Source: Pseudomonadota bacterium (GTDB lineage Bacteria; Pseudomonadota; Alphaproteobacteria; Rickettsiales; UBA6187). Taken from it: 45,895 nt of DNA. The stretch spans positions 1-45,895 of the forward strand of contig JAQCEY010000012.1 of NCBI GenBank assembly GCA_027620075.1, given 5' to 3'. The notes below the pieces were generated by a model, which had not been told where the DNA came from, searched no databases, and saw only the letters and a program-made list of their open reading frames with translations. Position numbers and translations under genes: made by a program. Shown piece by piece: positions 1 to 6,697 of the stretch; the stretch's first letter is position 1, and every line of letters begins with the position of its first letter.

Positions 1-40
1 TAAACATGGAAATCTTTTTATCTGGTATCTTGACCAAAAT

Positions 41-71
41 TGGTAGCGGGACAGGGACTTGAACCCCGATT
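41..71 (-). other. tRNA 3'-end fragment, possible attachment-site relic
   Basis: Read on the minus strand, this is a T-arm (stem CGGGG / CCCTG with one G.U pair, loop TTCAAGT), a 3' acceptor strand TCCCGCT, a discriminator A and CCA. No matching 5' acceptor strand (AGCGGGA) or anticodon arm is visible at 72-140, so it is not a complete tRNA. Duplicated tRNA 3' ends commonly mark the far edge of tRNA-integrated elements. The sequence does not match the tRNA-Glu at 6267-6341, so it is not that gene's partner site. The tRNA identity is unknown. Confidence 0.5.
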
Positions 72-499
72 TCACAACCATTATAAATCAGTGCATTGCA
101 GCTTATGATTAATAAAAGGTTTCACCAAAAGGTCGCACTTTAGCAGATAATTGTCAAGATTATTTATATAGAAATATCTTGTAATTACAATGCTATTAGC
201 CCATATGGGGAAAACCATGAGGCTTTATATAAATAACACCTGCCGTAAATTTATAGCATATTTTTGATTGCTGTTAAGGATTTGAACTGGTTTCAAGAGG
301 CTGTATATTCATATGGTAATTTCAAGTAAAATAGCAGTTGCCAATAAATGGCATAATAAAGCCCATACAGAGCAATCTTTATTATTTGATGCCTACGCAA
401 GCAATTGGGTGAACTTGCTTCTCATGGATAAGGTATGAAGGGTTTTCATGCACGTTCAATTGGAAGTATCCTTAACCTCTAGCTAGTATAATAAAACTT
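72..499. other. Gene-free stretch before the insertion sequence
   Basis: No convincing gene is visible. A 41-codon open frame runs from 313 to 438 on the plus strand. It has no clear ribosome binding site and no recognisable relatives, and may be a gene remnant. The stretch lies between the tRNA fragment and the left inverted repeat of the IS element. Confidence 0.4.
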
Positions 500-524
500 C
501 CCGATTATCCCCTTGACGCACGGA
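500..524 (+). repeat. Left terminal inverted repeat of the IS1595-type element
   Basis: It begins CCCGATTATCCCCTTGACGC. Its full 25 bases are the exact reverse complement of 2491-2515, and the match stops at the next base outward. Confidence 0.9.
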
Positions 525-626
525 GTTGTTGCTAAGTAATAATTTTCTGTTATGTTATTCAACTTATGATAAAATAAAAGTCCCTATTGGCGTAGGGACT
601 TAAAAATTCATTAGTAGGATAATGAC

Positions 627-1514
627 ATGGAAGATAATAGCAAAAATGCTTTGCCTAAACAAGAAAATATTGGATTTGAATCTATATTAATTAGATATGA
701 TGGATTGGACGCAGATAACCATCAAATTGATTTGCATGATTTAGGCGTTTCAGTACAAGGTATTTCTAAAATAATTACCACTATAGCCACTTTTTCAATT
801 ACTAAAAATTATAAAAAAGGACAGAGAAATTTAGATTGCCGAGTCGTTGTAGGAGTGCCAAAAGAAAATTGTTACTCTCTGCAAGCCTTTATAGAAGTAT
901 TAGACAAAAGCCCTTTCTTGTCTACCGCAGCAGCAGGAATATGTTCTGGGCTTACAGTATTAATATTTCAATACGTCTGGGCTTTATTATCTGGTAGGGA
1001 CAAGGAAATGGACGTATTACGCACCGCATTAATTGAATCTATGAGTCAGAACGGAAAAAGAGAAGACCGTTTACTTGATATTATTGATAAAATGGCTATG
1101 GGGCTACTATCATCGGCAAAACAAGCCGTACAGCCTATAGAACGCTCCTGCAAGACTATAAAATTTGGTAATAAGGAAGGATATTATACTACAGTAGATA
1201 CTGCTGACAAGAAGGTTATACATAGTGAAGATGTCAGCTTCACGAATCCACAGCCTTATAATGTTTTCATTACTGAATTAGATATGAAAAACTTTACATG
1301 CAAAGTGTCTTTAATAGAAGATTTGCATAGAAGATTTAACGCAAAAATTACCGACCCTCAAATTGAACTTCCAAACAATAAATATGTTGTTGCAATGGCT
1401 GATAAAAAGGCAATAATTGTAATTGCCAAACAAAGACTTCAAAAAGATATAGTAAAGGAGTTCATAATCAGTGATATTAAAAACGACGCTCAAAGAAGCC
1501 TTGAAGAGTGGTAA
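627..1514 (+). CDS. IS passenger gene, uncharacterised 295-residue protein
   Basis: I do not recognise a named function. The protein starts MEDNSKNALPKQENIGFESI and has a soluble N-terminal region (about 1-95), a hydrophobic helix around residues 98-121 that could be a membrane segment (AAAGICSGLTVLIFQYVWAL), and a mixed alpha/beta C-terminal half. The layout, with an N-terminal domain, a hydrophobic centre and a beta-rich C-terminal domain, resembles families of hypothetical proteins carried as IS cargo, but that is inference. It lies inside the IS inverted repeats, convergent with the transposase, and starts 103 bp after the left repeat. It ends in EEW. A short frame (1471-1650) overlaps its last 44 bases. 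Confidence 0.8.
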   Translation: MEDNSKNALPKQENIGFESILIRYDGLDADNHQIDLHDLGVSVQGISKIITTIATFSITKNYKKGQRNLDCRVVVGVPKENCYSLQAFIEVLDKSPFLSTAAAGICSGLTVLIFQYVWALLSGRDKEMDVLRTALIESMSQNGKREDRLLDIIDKMAMGLLSSAKQAVQPIERSCKTIKFGNKEGYYTTVDTADKKVIHSEDVSFTNPQPYNVFITELDMKNFTCKVSLIEDLHRRFNAKITDPQIELPNNKYVVAMADKKAIIVIAKQRLQKDIVKEFIISDIKNDAQRSLEEW

Positions 1515-1650
1515 ACTTAACGAGTTCATAAAAGAGCGTAAAGGCTTAACTGGTAATAAAGAGGTTTTCGATAAAGCTATTTCTTCAATGGCAAAGGGAA
1601 AGTCCCCAAAAGTTCAGGAAGCATATTCTCTGGAGAAAGACGAGAGTTAA
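1471..1650 (+). CDS. Possible second passenger gene, 59-residue basic protein
   Basis: A 60-codon frame begins with GTG at 1471 and is preceded by AAAGGAG (1454-1460), an excellent Shine-Dalgarno sequence with 10-nt spacing. It overlaps the end of the larger passenger gene by 44 bases in another frame, as in translational coupling. The product is Lys-rich and charged, starting MILKTTLKEALKSGKLNEF and ending LEKDES. The last 74 bases overlap the 3' end of the transposase on the opposite strand. The ribosome site and coupling favour a real gene. The antisense overlap and short length argue for caution. Confidence 0.45.
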   Translation: MILKTTLKEALKSGKLNEFIKERKGLTGNKEVFDKAISSMAKGKSPKVQEAYSLEKDES

Positions 1651-2448
1651 ACCTGTATTCAAATTCTGCTGCATATTTATCAAGGTGTTTACCTGAAATG
1701 TGAATATGAGTACCGTTAATGCTTGATTTTAGACGTGACCAGAAGCCTTCTAATGTGTTTACATGGCTTCCGTTTACTGAATATTGTTTAGCACCATGAT
1801 TGCAACGCTTATGCGTATAACCCATGTTATCAAGCCCATTGTAAGGGCGGTATTCATCACTGTGAATAGTTGAGCCTTCCGTTACATTATAAGCTATATG
1901 CCCTTTAGAGTCACACCTTTAGTATCAGCAACAACTTTAGTCATAATATCACCATCACGGTCTAACATACCAAAAAGAATAGTTTTGCCTTCTGCCCCAC
2001 GCCCTCTTTTGCCTTCTCTGTGACCGCCTATGTATGTTACATCAACTTCAATCTCACCATCTAAAGGAGCGTTACCATCAACAAAGCCCATATGTTGCCT
2101 TATTTCATGCCCCATACGCCAAGCACATTTATAAGTTACTCCTAATTGTCTTTGAAGCTCTTTAGCTGATACACCGCTTCTAGTTTTTGTGAATAGGTAT
2201 ATAGCAAAAAACCATAGTTGTAGCGATGTTCTCGAACCTTCAAAAAGAGTGCCAGCAGTAGGGTGTATATGATTCCCACATTTGCCACATGAATATACAG
2301 GGCGGTTTGCAAGCCTATACCACTTACTTTGAGTGTTACAATTAGAACAAGTATGTTCTTGACCATAACGCACATCAAACAAGTGCTTTAAACAAGTTGT
2401 ATCATCTGGAAACTGTTTAAAAAATTGCTGTATAGTTGTTGCTTTCAT
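1577..2448 (-). pseudogene. IS1595-family transposase split over two frames
   Basis: The first frame (2448-1894) begins MKATTIQQFFKQFPDDTTC. It has a zinc-ribbon N-terminus (CSNC at about residues 34-37 and CGKC at 54-57) and the first half of an ISXO2-like DDE domain, with EIEVDVTYIGG carrying the first catalytic Asp. It stops at GVTLKGI. The second frame, reached by a -1 shift, continues GHIAYNVTEGSTIHSDEYRP, supplying the second Asp, and runs on to the HVNTLEGFWSRLKSSINGTH region and a stop at 1577. The joined product would be about 290 residues, a normal family length. The shift falls on a canonical slippery heptamer, so the gene may be functional through programmed frameshifting rather than dead. 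Confidence 0.8.
1900..1906 (-). other. Candidate -1 frameshift site A_AAG_GGC
   Basis: In the transposase zero frame the codons read CTA AAG GGC ATA TAG. The heptamer A AAG GGC fits the X_XXY_YYZ rule for tandem -1 slippage. Slipping back one base gives GGG CAT ATA and restores the conserved DDE domain. No stimulatory structure was verified. Confidence 0.45.
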
Positions 2449-2490
2449 GTTAATATCCTTTCGTTATAAGGATATTATATACTTACTTCT

Positions 2491-2515
2491 TCCGTGCGTC
2501 AAGGGGATAATCGGG
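2491..2515 (-). repeat. Right terminal inverted repeat of the IS1595-type element
   Basis: This is an exact 25-bp reverse complement of 500-524. It lies 42 bp upstream of the transposase start codon, so the transposase promoter probably lies in or next to it. Confidence 0.9.
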
Positions 2516-2699
2516 TAATATAATAAATGGATTAAGTAAGTTATTCCAGTAATTAATTATATTAGCCTATTAACCAGCTATGAAGCTTACACAAATCTAT
2601 CTGAATTATGGGTATTCTGATTAGCTCGTAATAAGTAAGATATGTAAGTATTTATATATCCGTCCCATGTGCTTCTTTAATAAAATCCCTTGTTCTTAC

Positions 2700-3137
2700 T
2701 CAATCTTGAAACTCTACATCACCAATACTAAATTGCTCACCAAATTTACTTCCTAATTTTTCTGGGTTAAGGTGGTGTTCATAAGCTCTAACACAAGGCT
2801 CTATATCAAGCATGTCTAATATAGAAATTTTTACTCCGTCTTCTGTAGTGGTGGGTACAAGTGCTTTATTGCTAGCTATAGCAGCCTCATTATATACCTT
2901 ATGCCATTCCTCAAAGGAGTTATATGGAAAGTCTACCATCTGAAATACTCCTTCTTTAAGGTTATGATGTACATAAGGAATGCCTTTAGCCTCAATTTTA
3001 GCTTTTTTCTCGTTCATTAAATTTAAGGATTGGTTATATAGTTCTCTAAAGTTTGATTCTATAGCTTTCTTTTTATGCCTGCTATACAAATACCAAATTA
3101 CATAACTTATTAATGCTATGCTAAATAAAGCTTCCAA
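2700..3137 (-). CDS. Small membrane-anchored hypothetical protein
   Basis: The product has 145 residues. Residues 4-19 form a single hydrophobic segment (LFSIALISYVIWYLYS), followed by a basic stop-transfer patch (RHKKK) and a charged cytoplasmic-type domain with no recognised motif. The start is a TTG codon, chosen because GGAG lies 10 nt upstream in minus-strand reading. It lies 88 bp downstream of the outer-membrane protein gene on the same strand and may be co-transcribed unless the hairpin at 3176-3196 stops transcription. Function is unknown. Confidence 0.6.
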   Translation of the reverse strand: MEALFSIALISYVIWYLYSRHKKKAIESNFRELYNQSLNLMNEKKAKIEAKGIPYVHHNLKEGVFQMVDFPYNSFEEWHKVYNEAAIASNKALVPTTTEDGVKISILDMLDIEPCVRAYEHHLNPEKLGSKFGEQFSIGDVEFQD

Positions 3138-3175
3138 TTTACTATATCTCCATCATTAGGTGTATTAAGGTTAAT

Positions 3176-3196
3176 CCCCTCCAGATTAAGGAGGGG
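3176..3196 (-). terminator. Strong GC hairpin after the outer-membrane protein gene
   Basis: A perfect 7-bp stem, CCCCTCC / GGAGGGG, with a 7-nt loop begins 30 bp past the stop of the gene at 3226-3885. No uridine run follows on the minus strand, so it may be an mRNA 3'-end stabiliser or a weak terminator. Confidence 0.45.
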
Positions 3197-3225
3197 TATG
3201 GATAACAAATTATTACAGGATAGCC

Positions 3226-3885
3226 CTAGAACTTATAATTAAGCCCTACAGTGTACACCATGCTATCATCTGCTACATCATCAAAGTCAGCAGTCTGATA
3301 GCGTCCTATGGCTCTGAAATTAAGATTATCATTTATGTTTATTTGTCCACCTAGACCAGCTCTGAAACCAACTTCTGTTTCGTCTGCACTACCTGCACCA
3401 ACTCCGGGTACGTTAAAGGTAACTTCTGCATTTGTTATCGATAGTCCAGCAGTTCCGATTAGCTCAAACCTTTCTTGTTTATCTATAGGCAAGTATCCAA
3501 GAGCATCAAGAGTAAGACCTTGAGAGGTTACATCGGTAGTAAAGTTAGCAGTGGCAACCGTTCCAGTTCCTACTGTACTACCATTAGCTATGTTCTTGCT
3601 CTCCTCAATATTATAAAAATATCCAATCTCAAACCCTACATGCTTATGAGGTCTGATACCAGCATGTAAATTAAAGCCGTTTAGAGCGTCTTCTAAGATA
3701 ATATTTCCATCTACTGATGTTCCACCGCCAAACTTAGTATAGTTGCTGTTATAGTCCAGTGTAGTGCGTTGGTAGTCAATACCTATATAAGGATTAAGCT
3801 CCTTTAATGAACCTGCATTTGCTGTAGATACCATTAAACCGCCTATAGCAGTACTGATAAATAATTTCTTTAGATTAGTTTTCAT
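3226..3885 (-). CDS. Outer-membrane beta-barrel protein (OmpA-like / opacity type)
   Basis: The start is the ATG at 3885, because GGGAG lies 8 nt upstream (3898-3894). An upstream in-frame start at 3924 lacks a site. Residues 1-24 form a signal peptide ending in STANAG. The mature part has alternating beta-strand character with Gly and aromatic residues, for example LNPYIGIDYQ, GFEIGYFYN, GFRAGLGGQININDNLNFR and the C-terminal strand SMVYTVGLNYKF, which ends in Phe as expected for BAM-assembled barrels. The 219-residue precursor fits an eight-stranded barrel. It is preceded by an unusually structured leader (3917-4086) and sits within the island next to the integrase. It probably alters the cell surface; its ligand is unknown. 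Confidence 0.8.
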   Translation of the reverse strand: MKTNLKKLFISTAIGGLMVSTANAGSLKELNPYIGIDYQRTTLDYNSNYTKFGGGTSVDGNIILEDALNGFNLHAGIRPHKHVGFEIGYFYNIEESKNIANGSTVGTGTVATANFTTDVTSQGLTLDALGYLPIDKQERFELIGTAGLSITNAEVTFNVPGVGAGSADETEVGFRAGLGGQININDNLNFRAIGRYQTADFDDVADDSMVYTVGLNYKF

Positions 3886-3916
3886 ATTGTTAACTCCCGT
3901 TATATTAATAAAAATA

Positions 3917-3940
3917 GTCACCAACTATTATGCTGGTGAC
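3917..3940 (-). terminator. Hairpin with U-rich tail in the leader (attenuator-like)
   Basis: On the minus strand a 7-bp stem GTCACCA / TGGTGAC with a 10-nt loop is followed at once by TATTTTTATT. It lies between the large structured region and the Shine-Dalgarno sequence of the barrel gene, where a regulatory terminator would sit. The stem is short and its GC content only moderate. Confidence 0.4.
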
Positions 3941-3942
3941 TG

Positions 3943-4086
3943 GGAGTTTTAACACACGGCAAATAGGTCGTGCCCTCTGCTTTTACACAAAGTGCTATTA
4001 CATGACAGAGGACTCCCAGCCATAGAAACTGAGAGTCCGAATACACGGTTCGGATAACCGCTATTTGCTAGGAGTGTTAAAGCTCC
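3943..4086 (-). ncRNA. Candidate structured RNA / leader with multi-branched fold
   Basis: Nested complementary segments are visible. An outer 13-bp stem pairs 3943-3955 with 4074-4086, with one T.G pair. A second 8-bp stem pairs 3959-3966 with 4061-4068. Inside are three hairpins: 3974-3979 with 4006-4011 (CCTCTG / CAGAGG), 4012-4019 with 4029-4036 (one position pairs only as G.U on the minus strand), and 4036-4041 with 4049-4054 (TCCGAA / TTCGGA). An alternative perfect 8-bp pairing, 3940-3947 with 4012-4019, would disrupt two of these stems. It may be the 5' leader of the barrel gene or a free-standing RNA. I do not recognise the family. The strand is inferred from gene position. Confidence 0.45.
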
Positions 4087-4667
4087 AGAACAGTAACACA
4101 CTGCTCCGAGAGGGAATTTATAATATGTTGAGGGGTATTACAAGTCAAATGTGTTTGGCGTATATGTATTATTGAGCATAGTAGTCTCTTACAGTGCTAT
4201 ATATAGTATGTTTACTAATTGTATTAAGTTATATTAGTTTATTGCTATTATAGTAATACTGTGAATACTATTAGTATTTATATTCTTATTACACATAGTT
4301 ATATCTTTATAGTCAATACCTATTAGTATTAATCTAGTATATACATTCAGTAGTTATCTTATGTATGTTTTACATCTGTCTTTATTTCTATCTTTTATCT
4401 ATTCTATCTATCATCTATTTACTTCTATTATATACTCTTAGTAGTATTATATATGTATATAATATACTACTACTGTATGTACTACTTGTAATTACTTACA
4501 AGTTGAAACTGATACTAACTAATTATAAGGTACATAGTATTGTTACTACTTAGTAGTTAAATTAATAACCTGCTGTATTATATATTAAATGCAAAAGATA
4601 GATACAATCCACACTTAATCGTTATTTTAAAGTACCTATAGCCAGCTTTTTGTTATTGAGTTTTCTC
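4087..4667. other. AT-rich gene-free stretch
   Basis: There is no supportable gene. After a small hairpin (CAGT / ACTG at 4091-4103), positions 4140-4620 are very AT-rich and full of short TAGTA, TACTA and TATAT words. A 62-codon open frame at 4365-4553 encodes a featureless Leu/Ile/Tyr run, as expected from such composition. The stretch separates the barrel-gene leader from the integrase 3' end and could hold element ends or an origin, but nothing specific is visible. Confidence 0.4.
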
Positions 4668-6233
4668 TTAATATGGCAGTTTATGAAGTGCGTTATTAAG
4701 TTGTGATAGCTTGTAGCCTTCCTGTGCATATTTGGCAGTCATTCCCGTTGTTACAGTATGACCGAGTATAGATTGAATCTTGAATAGCTCTACTTCGTTT
4801 TGTAATAACCTTGTATTAACGGTATGACGTAAGCAGTGGAAAGACACATTCTTGTTCTTGATTTCCAATGCTGGTAAAAGGCTTTCATTAAAAAACCTGC
4901 CTAAATTTCTACCATACCCCTTTTTGCTCCATGATAGCTGATATAGCACACGCTTCTTGCCTTGCTTCTTAAGTTTCTCTACGTATTCAATAAAGCCCAG
5001 CTTAATAAGTTTCTCGTGGATAGGTATTTTGCGTTTTGATGTTTTGGTTTTCAGTTCCTTATCGCCATTATCATTTACGTCAATATACCAAATTTCCTCC
5101 GTATTCTTAATATCGCTAACTTCTAACTGTGCTATTTCATTAAGCCTTGCACCTGTGTACATAGCTATCAATATGCCCCAGTACTGATATTCCTTTTTTA
5201 TACGGCTCTTAGGATAGTTATGTAGTTCAGCTAGTATCTTGCTAATGTCTGCATCACTGAAAGGATACCTGACCTCTTGTTGTTTATTCGTAATGTTCGC
5301 CTTAATGCTTTTAAAAGGGTTTGTCTCGCAATAGCTTCTACTTTCGCACCATTGGAAAAATAGGCTGTATGCTCCTATGTACTTTTTTATAGTTCCGGTG
5401 CTTATTTTTTCTACATCTTTCACCTTACTGGCTTCTAAGATGCTTAATCCTTGTGTTAGTGGGTTTGTATCTCTTCTGGAAGGTAAGTTGTAGATTGTAT
5501 CTGCTACCTTTCCAGCCCTCTCTTTGTCAATGTCGTTAGTATTAAAGTTGTTTCCTAGAATCTCTTTCAATACCTCAAGGAATGATATAATTTCGTGTCT
5601 TCTGCCGTTACCCCAGTTTCTTTCAGTCTTACTAGCCTCTATGAATTTAGGTATTACATCATCAAGTTTATAAAATCCTTTTCTTACTAATGTCTTAGGC
5701 TCTCCTCTTAGACCAACATTAAAGGCTCTCTCGTTATACTCATGCAGTTCTTTGTAATAATCTGGAAGATTGCGTTTAACGTACCTATGAAGTGTCTGGA
5801 AGTCCTCACTATCTGTTTCTATGTCTATACCTGCATCTTTGATAAATTTCTCTGTATGAGGCTTAGGGTCGTGTTCTAGGCTAAGTAATGCACTGCTCCA
5901 TTTGTTAATACGATTAGTATAGCATGGTGTTTTATCAATCTCCCTTTTGTATTTGTCTAACTTGTTTCTTAGATAATCACCTACTATCTGCTTGGCTTCT
6001 TGGTCGTTCACTAGGCTTTCCTTATGCTGGTTCATAATTTGGCTAGAATGATACTCTAACTTCTTGGCAAGAATCAATGCTTCTTTTGGCTCTCTTGTTC
6101 TAAGGGATAGGTAAATATAACTGGTTTGTTCTTTATTGTTAAGTAATGGATAACGAAAGTAATATACTTTATGACGTGATAGAGTAAGGTAGGACGGATT
6201 GTACATTGCGACACCTGTTCGATGCACCGCCAT
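4668..6233 (-). CDS. int: Tyrosine recombinase / integrase
   Basis: This is a site-specific recombinase of the phage and island integrase type. The N-terminal segment SYLTLSRHKVYYFRYPL resembles the DUF6538-type start common in alphaproteobacterial integrases. A SAM-like core-binding domain occupies the middle. The C-terminal catalytic domain shows YTGARLNEIAQLE (Arg I), the beta-hairpin Lys region KTSKRKIPIH, FHCLRHTVNTRL (His-x-x-Arg), ILGHTV (His) and KYAQEGYK with the nucleophilic Tyr. All catalytic residues are present and the 521-residue length is normal. The true start may be the internal ATG at 6206 (MYNPSYL). The gene lies 33 bp from the 3' end of tRNA-Glu, in the same orientation, as expected for integration at that tRNA. 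Confidence 0.9.
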   Translation of the reverse strand: MAVHRTGVAMYNPSYLTLSRHKVYYFRYPLLNNKEQTSYIYLSLRTREPKEALILAKKLEYHSSQIMNQHKESLVNDQEAKQIVGDYLRNKLDKYKREIDKTPCYTNRINKWSSALLSLEHDPKPHTEKFIKDAGIDIETDSEDFQTLHRYVKRNLPDYYKELHEYNERAFNVGLRGEPKTLVRKGFYKLDDVIPKFIEASKTERNWGNGRRHEIISFLEVLKEILGNNFNTNDIDKERAGKVADTIYNLPSRRDTNPLTQGLSILEASKVKDVEKISTGTIKKYIGAYSLFFQWCESRSYCETNPFKSIKANITNKQQEVRYPFSDADISKILAELHNYPKSRIKKEYQYWGILIAMYTGARLNEIAQLEVSDIKNTEEIWYIDVNDNGDKELKTKTSKRKIPIHEKLIKLGFIEYVEKLKKQGKKRVLYQLSWSKKGYGRNLGRFFNESLLPALEIKNKNVSFHCLRHTVNTRLLQNEVELFKIQSILGHTVTTGMTAKYAQEGYKLSQLNNALHKLPY

Positions 6234-6266
6234 TTCTAAATCGCAAGCTATTGATTTTAAAAGGAA

Positions 6267-6341
6267 TGGTGACCCCTACGGGATTCGAACCCGTGTTACC
6301 AGGATGAAAACCTGGCGTCCTAACCACTAGACGAAGGGGCC
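6267..6341 (-). tRNA. tRNA-Glu(TTC)
   Basis: This is a complete cloverleaf. The acceptor pairs GGCCCCT with AGGGGTC, the D-arm contains CTAGTGGTTAGGACG, the anticodon arm CCAGG-TTTTCAT-CCTGG has anticodon TTC, the T-arm is CACGGGTTCGAATCCCGTA, and CCA is encoded. The intact gene abuts the integrase and is the likely integration target. I found no second copy of its 3' end in positions 1-4667, so the far end of the element is either outside the window or degraded. Confidence 0.97.
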
Positions 6342-6697
6342 TTTAGCTAGTTGAGGCATGCTTTTTATAGTAAGTTATAGATAAAATCAAGCAAAGAATT
6401 GCGTATAGGTGAATTTTTTTGTTTTTTTATATAGAAAATGAAAATGTATTATTAATGTTTCGTTGGCGTGTTTTGGTATCATAAATTGGTATTGTTGAAT
6501 TAGTATAGCTAAATAGGCATAATGTTATGGAAGGGGTTTGTTTCAGCATGGTAGAAATAAAGATTGCTATATAATTTATACAAAATCTATCAATAGTAAG
6601 TATTCCCTTAAAATCGTAAGGGAAATTAACTAATTATTAACTTGAAAATGCAATAATATTAGATTATTAACAGTAGATTTTGAGGAAAAATACATGC
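6342..6697. other. Intergenic stretch with a repeat copy and a hairpin
   Basis: No gene is visible. Positions 6541-6590 resemble 43509-43560: both begin TTTCAGCATG and end TACAAAATCTAT with nearly the same spacing, suggesting copies of one dispersed repeat. An 8-bp hairpin, TTCCCTTA / TAAGGGAA, lies at 6603-6624, about 74 bp before the pseudopilin start, and may lie in its leader. Confidence 0.5.

Larger units (their letters stand above)
500..2515. mobile_element. IS1595-family insertion sequence with passenger gene(s)
   Basis: The element is bounded by perfect 25-bp inverted repeats at 500-524 and 2491-2515. It holds an ISXO2/IS1595-type transposase on the minus strand (2448 down to 1577) and, convergent to it, one clear and one possible passenger gene on the plus strand (627-1514, 1471-1650). 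Its length of 2016 bp is larger than a minimal IS1595 element (about 1 kb), and the passenger DNA accounts for the excess. Passenger genes are known in parts of this family. No clean 8-bp target duplication is visible: the flanks are TAAAACTT and TAATATAA. This suggests flank decay or a rearrangement. Confidence 0.85.

Noticed and set aside
41-71. tRNA fragment as the partner attachment site of the tRNA-Glu integrase
   Set aside because: Its T-arm and acceptor bases differ clearly from those of tRNA-Glu, whereas attachment duplicates should match.
313-438. 41-codon open frame in the left flank
   Set aside because: There is no ribosome site and no recognisable domain, and the length is expected by chance.
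487-2527. TATAATAAA on both sides of the IS as a target duplication
   Set aside because: The two copies are at different distances from the inverted repeats and are low-complexity AT words.
3943-4086. Retron-type msr-msd RNA
   Set aside because: The closing inverted repeat is suggestive, but no reverse transcriptase gene is adjacent or elsewhere in the window.
4365-4553. 62-codon hydrophobic open frame on the plus strand
   Set aside because: It is a Leu/Ile/Tyr run produced by extreme AT content, with no ribosome site.
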